Of a stretch of 64,000 nucleotides of DNA, positions 47,092-55,532 are shown piece by piece. Made by a program: the position numbers and the translations under genes. Source of the DNA: Desulfosarcina ovata subsp. ovata (GTDB lineage Bacteria > Desulfobacterota > Desulfobacteria > Desulfobacterales > Desulfosarcinaceae). The stretch lies in NCBI RefSeq assembly GCF_009689005.1, contig NZ_AP021879.1, forward strand, positions 2,294,001-2,358,000, given 5' to 3'. Every line of letters begins with the position of its first letter. Position 1 is the stretch's first letter. Under the pieces are notes generated by a model, which worked only from the letters and a program-made list of their open reading frames with translations, was not told where the DNA came from and ran no database searches.

Positions 47092-47472
47092 ATGTCGACC
47101 ATCGTTTATCACCGTGCATCGCGGCTGTTCACCGGTCTTTTGTTAACACTCTGTTTGTCGGCCTGCAGCACGGGGCCGTTGGTCGGATTGCTGTACACCG
47201 ACGTGCGTCTGCCACTGACCACTGACCTTCGCACCACACCGGCACCGAAAAAGAGTCCCTCGTCCGATCGGGTTATCGAAATCAAGGAACCGATCAGCGG
47301 ACTCGGCCTTTACGCCCGCGTCAGCACCAACGCCATCGGCGAGGTGGCCCGCCGGAACGGAGTGGATCCGCTCTATTTTGCCGACCAGGAGATCTTCAGC
47401 ATCCTGGGAATCTGGAAAACCCACCGGGTCTATTTGTACGGTGAGCCCATACCGGCAACCACATCACCATAA
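47092..47472 (+). CDS. Second TRL-like lipoprotein
   Basis: A 126-residue lipoprotein with signal peptide and lipobox (LCLSAC). The mature protein begins STGPLVGLLYTDVRLPLTTDLRTTPAP and ends NGVDPLYFADQEIFSILGIWKTHRVYLYGE, which parallels the preceding protein's MRHADQEVFTILFGLYTRWRVVVYGD. The pair therefore probably arose by duplication. The ATG at 47092 has GGAG nine bases upstream; an ATG at 47077 overlaps the previous gene. Confidence 0.72.
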   Translation: MSTIVYHRASRLFTGLLLTLCLSACSTGPLVGLLYTDVRLPLTTDLRTTPAPKKSPSSDRVIEIKEPISGLGLYARVSTNAIGEVARRNGVDPLYFADQEIFSILGIWKTHRVYLYGEPIPATTSP

Positions 47473-47552
47473 TCATCGCATCGTCAGCCAGGTGAAAAAC
47501 AATCCGTTAAGGATCGGGGATGAAATTAATTGAAATCGGCGGTCCGAAAACC

Positions 47553-47589
47553 AGAAAAAAAGAAGGGCAGGCCCAAAAAGGGCCCGCCC
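47553..47589 (-). terminator. Rho-independent terminator after pepF
   Basis: Read on the minus strand, GGGCGGGCCC and GGGCCTGCCC form a stem with a T-rich loop, followed by TTCTTTTTTTC. It lies about 210 bases beyond the pepF stop, with no other gene between. Confidence 0.65.
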
Positions 47590-47800
47590 AAGAGAGGAGA
47601 AGAGAGGAGGGTTGATGACACGGTCACAACCCTTTGGCGCCATACTGAACGGGAGTGTTCAGTCGCTTACCGTTTTCAATATAAGACCGGCCGCATCGTT
47701 ATGCAAGACCTAACATAACAATTATTGCCAAATGCAGTAAGAGACACACATTACAGGGATCACCCCACCGCACGATGGCCATGGCAATTGGCGATTTTTC

Positions 47801-49630
47801 TCAATCTTTTTTATGCAACATTGGGGATAACTGTACGCCAAAACGATCGACCAGCGCTTTAAAATGGGCCACCGTCTCCAAAATGGGTTCCGGCGAGGCC
47901 ATGTCTGCCCCCGCCTTTTTCAGGGCATCCAGGGGAAACATGCTGCCGCCGGACTTAAGGAAGTTCAGATAGGCGTCCCGCTCGGCAGTGCCGCCGTCCA
48001 GCACCCGACGGGCAAGGGCGATGGCCGCTGCCAGGCCGGTGGCATACTTGTACACATAAAAAGCGCTGTAGAAATGGGGGATGCGCAGGCATTCCAGATC
48101 AAGCTGCGGGTCGATGACCAGGGCATTGCCGAAATAGGTTTCCAGCAAGCGGTGGTAAGTGGCACGAAGCGAATCGATGGTCAGCGGCTTCTGGGCTTCC
48201 GCGTCATTGTGGATCGAGGCTTCGAACTCGGCGAACATGGTCTGACGAAAAAAGGTACCGCGGATATTGTCGATTTCGCGGTTGAGGATGTAGGCCACCA
48301 TCTTCTCGTCGGTTTTGTATTTATCCAGCAGGTAACGGCTGAGCAACACCTCGTTGAATGTGGAGGCCACCTCGGCGGCAAAAATGGTGTACTGGTGGTC
48401 CACATAAGGCTGGTGTTTTTTGGAAAGATAGGAATGCATGCTGTGCCCGGCTTCATGGACCAGGGTATAGAGGCTGTTGATGTTGTCATTTTCAAAATTG
48501 AGCAGGATATAGGGCGGCGAGTCGTAACTGCCCGAGGAGTAGGCTCCGCTGCGCTTCCCTTTGTTCTCGTACCGATCCACCCATCCGCCGGCAAGTCCTT
48601 TCTTCAAAACAGCCGTGTATTCATCTCCAAGGGGGGTCAGTGCCGCCATGGCGATCTCGACGGCCTGATCGTAATTCAAACGGAAGTCAACCGCCGATAC
48701 CAGGGGCACATAGGTGTCGTAAAAATGAAGGTGTTCGACGCCCAGGGCCTGGCGCCGCAGCCCGAGGTAGCCGAACAGCGGTGCCGTGTGGGTCTTGACC
48801 GTCTCCACCAGGTTGTCATAGACCGACTCGGGTACATTATCGAAGAAAAGGGCGGCACTGCGGCATGAGGCGTGATTGCGCACCCGGGCATAGAAAACAT
48901 CTTTTTTTACCGAGTGGGCCAGGGCCGCAGCGATACTGTGCCGGTGCGCCTGATAAGTCTGGTAATACTGTTCAAAGGCCTGGCGCCGGATCTCCCGCTG
49001 GGGTTTCATTAAAAAAGAGATGAAATTGCCGTGGCTCAACTCCAGGCGCTCTCCCTTTTCGTCCTCGATCACCCCAAAGGTCAGATCGGCATTGTCCAAC
49101 TGACTGAAAATCTGGGAGGGGGCTCTGGCCACTTCCGTGGACATGGCCAGAATTTTCTCGATATCCTCGCCATGGGTGTGGGGCTTGGCGCGCAGAATCT
49201 TCTCCAGGAAAAAGCCAAAAGTCTGCAGCGCCGGACTGGAAAGAAATTCGGCCTTGCGCACCTCGTCCAGGGCCTGGATCTCCGGATCGATGAAGCTTGA
49301 GGCCTCCGACACGCGGGTAAAAAGGCCCATGGCCCGGTCCTGCATACCCACATAATGGCTGTTGGATTTGTCTTCGTCACTCTTCAGGTGGGCATAGGTG
49401 TACAAATTATCCAGGGCACGGGAGATCTGCATATGAAATTCCAGGGCCTTGGCCAGCCCCTCGGGCGATTCCAACAGGCGCCCACGGAAAATGGCGTAGC
49501 CGTCGAGTTGGGCGGACACGTCCGCAAACTGCGCCTCCCAGGCTGCATCGTCAGCAAACAAGGGCGTCAGGTCCCACTGGCTTTCGGCAGGAATGTCCTC
49601 ACGAAGGGGGATTTTTTTGGTGTTGGGCAT
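47801..49630 (-). CDS. pepF: Oligoendopeptidase F (M3 family)
   Basis: Cytoplasmic zinc endopeptidase that degrades short peptides, 609 residues. The M3 zinc site is LVHEAGHSMHSYLSKKHQPY (HExxH), with the third-ligand glutamate further on in IFAAEVASTFNEVLLSR. N-terminal helical region and C-terminal PepF hallmarks (FYSAFYVYKYATGLAAAIALARRVLDGG) are present. GGAG precedes the ATG at 49630; a GTG one codon earlier is possible. It is transcribed alone and ends toward a terminator at 47553. Confidence 0.93.
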   Translation of the reverse strand: MPNTKKIPLREDIPAESQWDLTPLFADDAAWEAQFADVSAQLDGYAIFRGRLLESPEGLAKALEFHMQISRALDNLYTYAHLKSDEDKSNSHYVGMQDRAMGLFTRVSEASSFIDPEIQALDEVRKAEFLSSPALQTFGFFLEKILRAKPHTHGEDIEKILAMSTEVARAPSQIFSQLDNADLTFGVIEDEKGERLELSHGNFISFLMKPQREIRRQAFEQYYQTYQAHRHSIAAALAHSVKKDVFYARVRNHASCRSAALFFDNVPESVYDNLVETVKTHTAPLFGYLGLRRQALGVEHLHFYDTYVPLVSAVDFRLNYDQAVEIAMAALTPLGDEYTAVLKKGLAGGWVDRYENKGKRSGAYSSGSYDSPPYILLNFENDNINSLYTLVHEAGHSMHSYLSKKHQPYVDHQYTIFAAEVASTFNEVLLSRYLLDKYKTDEKMVAYILNREIDNIRGTFFRQTMFAEFEASIHNDAEAQKPLTIDSLRATYHRLLETYFGNALVIDPQLDLECLRIPHFYSAFYVYKYATGLAAAIALARRVLDGGTAERDAYLNFLKSGGSMFPLDALKKAGADMASPEPILETVAHFKALVDRFGVQLSPMLHKKD

Positions 49631-49685
49631 CACGTTGACTCCATTTCTATTTAAACGTTTTCCGAGGTCCGGAATCCTATAAATC

Positions 49686-49718
49686 AGTGTTTAAGATAAT
49701 GTTTTTGGGCTGCGTTAT
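49686..49718. repeat. Half copy of the palindromic element (copy 4), fused to a gene end
   Basis: GTTTAAGATAATGTTTTTGG followed by GCTGCGTTAT matches the left arm and first core bases of copy 1. The rest of the element is missing. Its TTA supplies the stop codon (49715-49717) of the ADP-ribosylglycohydrolase gene on the minus strand. Confidence 0.88.
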
Positions 49719-50785
49719 TCGTTCAAGCCGAACTGATCCATCAGATCGGTGGCGATCTCCTGGATCAAAGCGCTCATTTCCAACGCGGCGATCCATTCGG
49801 CCGGGATCCTGTCCATCCCGTATCGGGCACCGATGATGTTACCGGCGATCGCCCCCGTGGAATCGCTGTCTCCGGAATGATTGACCGCCAGGAGCACCCC
49901 GCGCCTGAAATCGGCACCGGCCACCAGGGCCGCGTAGATCCCCATGGCCAGTGCCTCCTCGGCGACCCAGCCCGCCCCGAGGGTTTCGATCCGTTCCGGT
50001 GAAGGGTCCTGTTGGTGGCTCAGTTCAACGGCCGCGGCAACGGCTTTCAGGCATTCTTCACGGCTGTCGTAGTCCATGAGGATGCCGGTGGCATCGGCAA
50101 TCGCGTCGGGCAGCGTCGCCCCCCCGGCGAGCCGTGAAATGAGCGCCGCCATCAGGCCGGCACACAAATGGCCGGTGGGATGACCATGGGTAATGGCTGC
50201 AGAGGCACATCCCAGACGGAACGCTTTTTCGGCATCCGCATAGGCCAGGCCGACCGGTGCCACCCGCATCACGCCACCACACCCTTTGCTGTCGTTAATG
50301 GCCAGTTCGACGGTTCCCATTTTTCCCGAGCGCAACGCGGAAAGACAGGCATGCCCCGGGGCCCGCTGAACAAACAGGTCCCGATGGCCGGTAAGAATAC
50401 CGTCGATCACCGAGCAGGTGCCGTGTTGATGGATCAATTGCGCCTGACTGCGGGTATCCTGGGTGTAAAGCCAACGCAGGTAGGCATGGTAGATCGCCGT
50501 CACCGCCAGGTCTTCACCGGCATATTCGCGCCGCACATTGGAGAGGATCAGCCCTTCGGCCGTGAACAGCGTCATCTGGGTATCATCGGTAATCGCGCCC
50601 AGACGACCGTAGGCTTTCTCGAATCGGGAAATGCCGGAATCCCCATAACGTCGCCGGATTTCATCCAGGCTGAAAAATTCGACGGGTGCGCCCAACGCGT
50701 CGCCAATGGCGCCGCCCAGCATGCAGGCGAGGGCACGGGAAGACCGTGTCAGGGAGGGTTGCGGATTGTCCAAAAGGGTGTCCAT
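49715..50785 (-). CDS. ADP-ribosylglycohydrolase family protein
   Basis: A 356-residue enzyme predicted to remove ADP-ribose from proteins or small molecules. Metal-binding motifs are visible: GAITDDTQMTLFTAEGLILS and NHSGDSDSTGAIAGNIIGA, with GCGGVMRVAPVGL in between; these match the ADP-ribosyl-hydrolase (DraG/ARH) family. The GAGG site at about 50793 supports ATG 50785. Its C-terminus ends inside the half repeat at 49686, so the stop codon is provided by the repeat. The upstream neighbour is rsmG. The natural substrate is unknown; no dinitrogenase genes are seen. Confidence 0.88.
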   Translation of the reverse strand: MDTLLDNPQPSLTRSSRALACMLGGAIGDALGAPVEFFSLDEIRRRYGDSGISRFEKAYGRLGAITDDTQMTLFTAEGLILSNVRREYAGEDLAVTAIYHAYLRWLYTQDTRSQAQLIHQHGTCSVIDGILTGHRDLFVQRAPGHACLSALRSGKMGTVELAINDSKGCGGVMRVAPVGLAYADAEKAFRLGCASAAITHGHPTGHLCAGLMAALISRLAGGATLPDAIADATGILMDYDSREECLKAVAAAVELSHQQDPSPERIETLGAGWVAEEALAMGIYAALVAGADFRRGVLLAVNHSGDSDSTGAIAGNIIGARYGMDRIPAEWIAALEMSALIQEIATDLMDQFGLNE

Positions 50786-50844
50786 AACATTTGCCTCGAC
50801 GGTGTCCATGACAGAATCGTTGCCAGCCGGCCGCCAATCGCCCG

Positions 50845-51573
50845 TTAGCCCATCGGCGTCAGCCGCACCAGCCGGCGCTGGTCGCCCAGAACAGGCAGGG
50901 AGTAGCGGTGGATCCGAATCGTGAAGCGGGTATCGGCAAGAAGGAGGATACCGTCATCGGTGATCGCATCGATTTCGTGGTCGTGTTCGGCCTGGGGCCC
51001 TTTCATGGCCAGCAGGCAGCCGCCAGGTGCCAGGAACGGCAGGCAGAGCCGGGCGAAATCCTCCAGCGAAGCGAATGCCCGGCACACCACCTGGTCGAAC
51101 TGCCCGCGGTAGGCCGGCATTCGTCCCAGTTCCTCCAGGCGGCCGTGCACGGCACGGATGCCACCCAGGCCCAAGGCGCCGATGGCGTACTTGAGAAAAG
51201 AGACCTTCTTGCGCACGCTGTCCACCAGGGTCAGCGACAGATCGCTTCTGACGATCTTGAGCGGCAGGCCGGGAAATCCGCCGCCGGTTCCGGCGTCCAG
51301 CACCCGCTGCCCCGAATCGAGGCTGGCCGTCACGGCCAGCGCATCCACGTAATGCTTGACCGCCACCGCCAGCGGATCGGTAATGGCCGTCAGATTGGAA
51401 ACCCGGTTCCACTGGACCATCTCCCGGGCATGCCGGCCCATGGACCGGGCCTGGCCGCCAGACACGGTCACGCCCAATTCAGCCGCACCGTCGATGACGG
51501 TTTGTCGCCAGGCGGCGGAATCGATCTCCATGGTGGGCAGGATACGTTCCGGGGTCCACGTTTCGCTGTCCAT
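50845..51573 (-). CDS. rsmG: 16S rRNA (guanine527-N7)-methyltransferase RsmG
   Basis: SAM-dependent enzyme that methylates G527 in 16S rRNA. It has 242 residues, slightly longer than the usual ~210 through an N-terminal extension. The SAM motif is RVLDAGTGGGFPGLPLKIVRSDLSLTLVDSVRKKVSFL; further family motifs are VSNLTAITDPLAVAVKHYVDAL and VVCRAFASLEDFARLCLPFLAPGGCLLAMKGP. GGAAAGGA precedes the ATG. Unlike in many genomes, mnmG/parAB are not next to it; it is paired with an ADP-ribosylglycohydrolase. Confidence 0.94.
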   Translation of the reverse strand: MDSETWTPERILPTMEIDSAAWRQTVIDGAAELGVTVSGGQARSMGRHAREMVQWNRVSNLTAITDPLAVAVKHYVDALAVTASLDSGQRVLDAGTGGGFPGLPLKIVRSDLSLTLVDSVRKKVSFLKYAIGALGLGGIRAVHGRLEELGRMPAYRGQFDQVVCRAFASLEDFARLCLPFLAPGGCLLAMKGPQAEHDHEIDAITDDGILLLADTRFTIRIHRYSLPVLGDQRRLVRLTPMG

Positions 51574-51713
51574 GTGGCGTCCTTTCCGGGTTTGGCGGTT
51601 CGCAGAAAGTTCGATAAATGACCCTAGGCAATTGTTCTCACCTTGTCAATGCTCATGAATCGTGCCATTGTTGGCATTAAGCGAACCCGCTTGCAAAGGC
51701 AGATCCTTTTTTG

Positions 51714-51751
51714 TAATAAAGCAGCCCAAAAAACATTATCTTGAATGCGGT
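51714..51751. repeat. Half copy of the palindromic element (copy 5)
   Basis: AGCAGCCCAAAAAACATTATCTTGAATGC matches the right arm and adjoining core of the element, with one inserted A. It lies before the PAS-GGDEF-EAL gene. It is inverted relative to the half copy at 49686, and the two lie on either side of the ADP-ribosylglycohydrolase and rsmG genes. Confidence 0.85.
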
Positions 51752-51799
51752 ATTGCCGGAAGCGGCGGCAGCGCGGTTCGGCTGCCATGGAAAAACCAG

Positions 51800-53950
51800 A
51801 TGAGCGAAAACAAGCACACTGTTTTTAACATTGATTTCAACGACGACCGGCTTGTGCAGGCCCGCCATCGCATTTTGTTCGAACGATCCCCCGATGCGGT
51901 CATCGTCACCGCAGCCAACGGCCGGATACTGGATTTCAACCCAGCCAGCCTTGTCTTTTTCAATATCGCCGAAGCCGAACTGCGCCGATCGAACATCACC
52001 ACGTTCTATGCCAACCAGACGGACCGCGACCATCTGCTGCAACAGGCCGACAACACCGGTTTGGTGCCCAACGCCCCGATTATTTTCGTCGACCACCGCG
52101 AAAATGTCAAACACGCCCTGGTCACCATCATGCGGTTGGACCATCCCGGGGGAGGGGCTTACGGATACCTGGGCGTTATCCGCGATGTGACCCAGCGCCG
52201 ACTGGCCGAAAAAAGGCTGCACAACCAGAAAAACTTTGCCGAACAGTTGTTTGACGCCGGTCCGGAAGCCATTGCGATCCTGGACATGGACGACCGGGTC
52301 ATACGGGTCAACGATGAGTTCTGCCGGCTTTTCCGATATTCACCGGAAGCGTGCATCGGCCGGCGCATGGAATCGCTGATCGTTCCCCAAGCGTTGAAAG
52401 CCGAAAGTTTTTCCTACTCCGCACGGGCCCTGGCCGGTCAGCGGTTTGAAATGGAAACCCAGCGCATGGACCGGGATGGCAGGCTGATCGATGTCTCCAT
52501 CCTGGCCAAACCGATTGTCACGGAAAATGACGAACCCGCGATTTATGTCATCTACCACGATATCACCCAGCGTCGCCGGAAAGACGCCGAACTGCGCTAT
52601 GTGGCCTACCACGACACGCTCACCGGCCTGCCCAACCGCAAATCCTTTTACATGGTTCTGGACGACCTGCTCCAGCATGCCTCCCGCCGCGGGTCGGACC
52701 GGGCCTGGGCGCTGATGTTCCTGGACCTGGACAAATTCAAACAGGTCAACGACACGCTGGGCCACGATACCGGAGATCTGCTGCTCAAGGCGGTCGCCAA
52801 AAGACTCGGTCAGTGCCTGAGGGAAACGGACCATCTTTTCAGGCTGGGCGGAGATGAATTCACCGTCATTCTCACCAACCTGAATCGGGATATCGATGTC
52901 GCCCGGGTGGCGCGTAAAATATTGGCGTCGATCAATCAGGTGTTCCGCTTCGACGGCCATGAGATCTTCACCACTGCCAGCATCGGGATCAGCGTTTTCC
53001 CCAATGACGGCTGGGATGTGGAGGGCTTGGTGAAAAATGCGGATATGGCCATGTATGCCGCCAAAGAAAACGGCGGTGGGAACTACCGTTTTTTTACCGA
53101 AGAGATGAACCGCCAGGCGCTGCATCGCATGCAGATGGAGAGCCACCTGAGAAAAGCCATCGGCAACAACGAACTGCTGCTTTACTACCAGCCGTTTGTG
53201 GACCGGGCCAGCCGCATCGTGGGTATGGAGGCGCTGATCCGCTGGCATCACCCCGAACTGGGGCTGATTCTGCCGGCGGATTTTATTCGCATCACCGAAG
53301 ATACCGGTATCATCGTGCCGGTGGGCCGGTGGGTCCTGGCCACCGCCTGCAACCAGGTCAGGGCCTGGCACGACATGGGTTTCGATACGCCATTCGTCTC
53401 CGTCAATATCTCGGCCCGCCAGCTGCAGGAATCTGATTTTGAGCAGACGGTACTCCAAGCCATCGATGAAAGCGGCCTGCCACCGGCATGCCTCAACCTG
53501 GAGGTTACCGAAAGCAGCATGATCCAAAACCCGGAAGCGTGTATTGCCAAGATGCAGCATCTGCGTTCCAGAGGCGTCCGTTTCTCCATCGATGATTTCG
53601 GCACGGGCTATTCATCGCTGAGTTACCTGAAGCGTTTTCCCATCGATGCCCTGAAAATCGACCGTTCGTTTGTTTCCGATCTGATGAAAAGCAAAGGCGA
53701 CCAGGAAATCGTCAAAACCATCATTTCCATGGCCCGCAACCTGAATATCGATGCCGTGGCCGAAGGGGTCGAAACCCAGGCGCAGATGGAATTTCTGATC
53801 CGCTGCGGCTGCGACACCATGCAGGGGTATCTTTTTGCCCGCCCCCTGCCGGCCGAGCAGTTCGCGGATCTGCTGGAACGGCAGAAGCACCGGGAATCTT
53901 CCGGTCAGGCAAAAAACACCGGCCAGGGGTCCGATGTCCCGGCGCCCTGA
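51800..53950 (+). CDS. PAS-GGDEF-EAL cyclic-di-GMP signalling protein
   Basis: A 716-residue cytoplasmic protein. Two PAS domains (residues about 25-140 and 145-265) are followed by a GGDEF diguanylate cyclase and an EAL phosphodiesterase. The GGDEF motif is intact (FRLGGDEFTVIL), with an inhibitory RETD site five residues before it. The EAL domain has EALIRWHHPELG, LNLEVTES, DDFGTGYSSLSYL and KIDRSFV, so both domains look active. It probably tunes c-di-GMP in response to a PAS-bound cue. The ATG at 51800 is chosen because upstream in-frame codons overlap a half repeat; the ribosome site is weak. Confidence 0.9.
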   Translation: MSENKHTVFNIDFNDDRLVQARHRILFERSPDAVIVTAANGRILDFNPASLVFFNIAEAELRRSNITTFYANQTDRDHLLQQADNTGLVPNAPIIFVDHRENVKHALVTIMRLDHPGGGAYGYLGVIRDVTQRRLAEKRLHNQKNFAEQLFDAGPEAIAILDMDDRVIRVNDEFCRLFRYSPEACIGRRMESLIVPQALKAESFSYSARALAGQRFEMETQRMDRDGRLIDVSILAKPIVTENDEPAIYVIYHDITQRRRKDAELRYVAYHDTLTGLPNRKSFYMVLDDLLQHASRRGSDRAWALMFLDLDKFKQVNDTLGHDTGDLLLKAVAKRLGQCLRETDHLFRLGGDEFTVILTNLNRDIDVARVARKILASINQVFRFDGHEIFTTASIGISVFPNDGWDVEGLVKNADMAMYAAKENGGGNYRFFTEEMNRQALHRMQMESHLRKAIGNNELLLYYQPFVDRASRIVGMEALIRWHHPELGLILPADFIRITEDTGIIVPVGRWVLATACNQVRAWHDMGFDTPFVSVNISARQLQESDFEQTVLQAIDESGLPPACLNLEVTESSMIQNPEACIAKMQHLRSRGVRFSIDDFGTGYSSLSYLKRFPIDALKIDRSFVSDLMKSKGDQEIVKTIISMARNLNIDAVAEGVETQAQMEFLIRCGCDTMQGYLFARPLPAEQFADLLERQKHRESSGQAKNTGQGSDVPAP

Positions 53951-53975
53951 CCTGTTTCAACCTGGAGTAACTGGT

Positions 53976-54764
53976 ATGCGCTTTCGTCCCTGTATCGATC
54001 TTCACGCCGGCATGGTCAAGCAGATCGTCGGTGCCACCCTCTCCGACGACGCGGCCGGCCATCCGCAAACCAACTTTCAGGCCGAAAAACCGGCTGCCTG
54101 GTTTGCCGACCGCTATCGCCGGGACCATCTTACCGGCGGCCATGTGATTCAGCTGGGCCCGGGCAACGCCGAGGCGGCCCGAGCCGCTCTGGCCGGCTGG
54201 CCTGGAGGCCTGCAAATCGGCGGGGGCGTCAATATCGACAACGCCGCTGACTGGCTGGATGCCGGTGCCAGCCATGTGATCGTCACCTCCTGGGTGTTTC
54301 ATGACGGCCGCATTCATATGGAGCGACTCAGGCAGCTGACCCACAAAATCGGTAAAACCCGGCTGGTACTCGATTTGAGCTGCCGTCGGCGGGACAATGC
54401 CTATCTGGTGGCCACCGACCGATGGCAGACCTTTACCAGCGAGGCTGTGACCTACGCCCTGATGGACCGCCTGGCCGCCTGCTGCGACGAATTTCTTATC
54501 CATGCCGTCGATGTGGAGGGTCGTTGCGCCGGCATCGAAACCGATCTGGTGGCCTACCTGGGGGGATGGCAAGGATTGCCGGTCACCTATGCCGGCGGCA
54601 TCGCCAGCCAGGCCGATATCGACCGGATCGAATCGCTGGGTAGCGGCAACATCGATTTTACGGTGGGCAGCGCCCTGGACATCTTCGGTGGCCACGGACT
54701 GCGCTATGCCGAGCTGGCAAAACGGTACGGGCCATCCGACCGTCCGGATCAAGTGGATATCTGA
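53976..54764 (+). CDS. hisA: Eukaryotic-type HisA: phosphoribosylformimino-AICAR isomerase
   Basis: Catalyses the fourth step of histidine biosynthesis, 262 residues, TIM barrel. The sequence matches the yeast His6 type rather than standard bacterial HisA: it opens RPCIDLHAGMVKQIVGATL, then GGHVIQLGPGN, LQIGGGVNIDNAADWLDAGASHVIVTSWVF, RLVLDLSCRR, DEFLIHAVDVEGRCAGIE and ends in DFTVGSALDIFGG. Catalytic aspartates are in PCIDLH and HAVDVEG. GGAG precedes the ATG. No other his gene is near, so it is a solitary copy; whether a bacterial-type hisA also exists elsewhere cannot be seen. Confidence 0.85.
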   Translation: MRFRPCIDLHAGMVKQIVGATLSDDAAGHPQTNFQAEKPAAWFADRYRRDHLTGGHVIQLGPGNAEAARAALAGWPGGLQIGGGVNIDNAADWLDAGASHVIVTSWVFHDGRIHMERLRQLTHKIGKTRLVLDLSCRRRDNAYLVATDRWQTFTSEAVTYALMDRLAACCDEFLIHAVDVEGRCAGIETDLVAYLGGWQGLPVTYAGGIASQADIDRIESLGSGNIDFTVGSALDIFGGHGLRYAELAKRYGPSDRPDQVDI

Positions 54765-54784
54765 TCGTCGGCAGGGGGGATTCT

Positions 54785-54889
54785 ATAGTGTTTAAGATAA
54801 TGTTTTTGGCAAGGCCAGAGGGAGGAAGCTGTATAATGATTACCGCGAAGACCGATAACGCAGCCCAAAAACATTATCTTGAATACTAT
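54785..54889. repeat. 105-bp palindromic element, copy 2 (intact)
   Basis: Same length and layout as copy 1 but in the opposite orientation: ATAGTGTTTAAGATAATG at the left, AAGGCCAGAGGGAGGAAGC and GACCGATAACGCAGCC in the core, and ACATTATCTTGAATACTAT at the right. Arms (25 bp) differ at two positions. TA dinucleotides stand near both outer ends. It lies after the HisA gene. Confidence 0.9.
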
Positions 54890-54961
54890 CTCTTGATGAA
54901 TTCGCAAAAAGCGGCTGGCTCGTCATGCCGGACTTGATCCGGCATCCGGAACGTATGCCCC

Positions 54962-55002
54962 CCTAAAACAAACGGCTCCCCGGAACGCGTACCGGGGAGC
55001 CG
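54962..55002 (-). terminator. Terminator of the lipoprotein gene at 55059
   Basis: CGGCTCCCCGG and CCGGGGAGCCG form a perfect 11-bp stem with an 8-base loop. On the minus strand it is followed by TTTGTTTTAG, so it fits as the end of the lipoprotein transcript that starts at 55532. Confidence 0.75.
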
Positions 55003-55058
55003 GATCAATCACGGGGTCAAATCATCAAAAGTTTACCCCAATGGTGAAACACCGGGGT

Positions 55059-55532
55059 TTAGTCTACCGGCGTGACCGACATGACCTGGAGAACCTCTCC
55101 CACCTCGGTCTCGGCAATCGTACCGGTGATTTTCACCTTCTGACCGACCAGGTCGGCAAGGTCATTATCATTTGAGAGCAGGTAGGCGAATTGATCCGAA
55201 ACAATGGCCACCCCTTTTTCGGTCTGCATCAGGGTCCCGTCAATCTCGGTCGGTTCCGCAGTCGCGGATGCCAAGGTTTCCTTGGCCGTTTCCGCCACCG
55301 ACAGGGCTGTTTCCTGAATCGCCTCCGCAGTAGCCTGAACGGTCTCGCCGCCCGTCTGCTGAGCGACATCCGGCGTGGTTTCCGGGATGGTTTCTTGCTG
55401 GGACGCCACTTGCGCCGGCGATTCGCCTTGTGGTTGATCGGCCTGCCCCGTGGTGGTGGGGCTCTTTTCGGAACAAGCCACCGCCAACATAGCGGCCAAG
55501 CCAGCAACGATCAACGGTTTTGATAGCTTCAT
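55059..55532 (-). CDS. Hypothetical lipoprotein
   Basis: A 157-residue lipoprotein with a short signal peptide and lipobox LAVAC. The middle is a low-complexity, Gln/Thr/Glu/Ala-rich spacer (about residues 25-95), probably extended. The C-terminal 55 residues (KGVAIVSDQFAYLLSNDNDLADLVGQKVKITGTIAETEVGEVLQVMSVTPVD) look like a small OB-type beta fold similar to secreted OB-fold or DUF5818-like proteins. A strong GAGGAGG site precedes the ATG. Function unknown; probably outer-membrane anchored. Confidence 0.75.
   Translation of the reverse strand: MKLSKPLIVAGLAAMLAVACSEKSPTTTGQADQPQGESPAQVASQQETIPETTPDVAQQTGGETVQATAEAIQETALSVAETAKETLASATAEPTEIDGTLMQTEKGVAIVSDQFAYLLSNDNDLADLVGQKVKITGTIAETEVGEVLQVMSVTPVD

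Noticed and set aside
47530..47718. Lys-rich 62-codon open frame (MKSAVRKPEKKKGRPKKG...)
   Set aside because: It overlaps the minus-strand terminator hairpin and its basic composition comes from the A-rich/GC stem sequence; no ribosome-binding site or family match.
51662..51799. N-terminal extension of the PAS-GGDEF-EAL protein
   Set aside because: The in-frame codons run through a half repeat element (51714-51751), so they are more likely non-coding.
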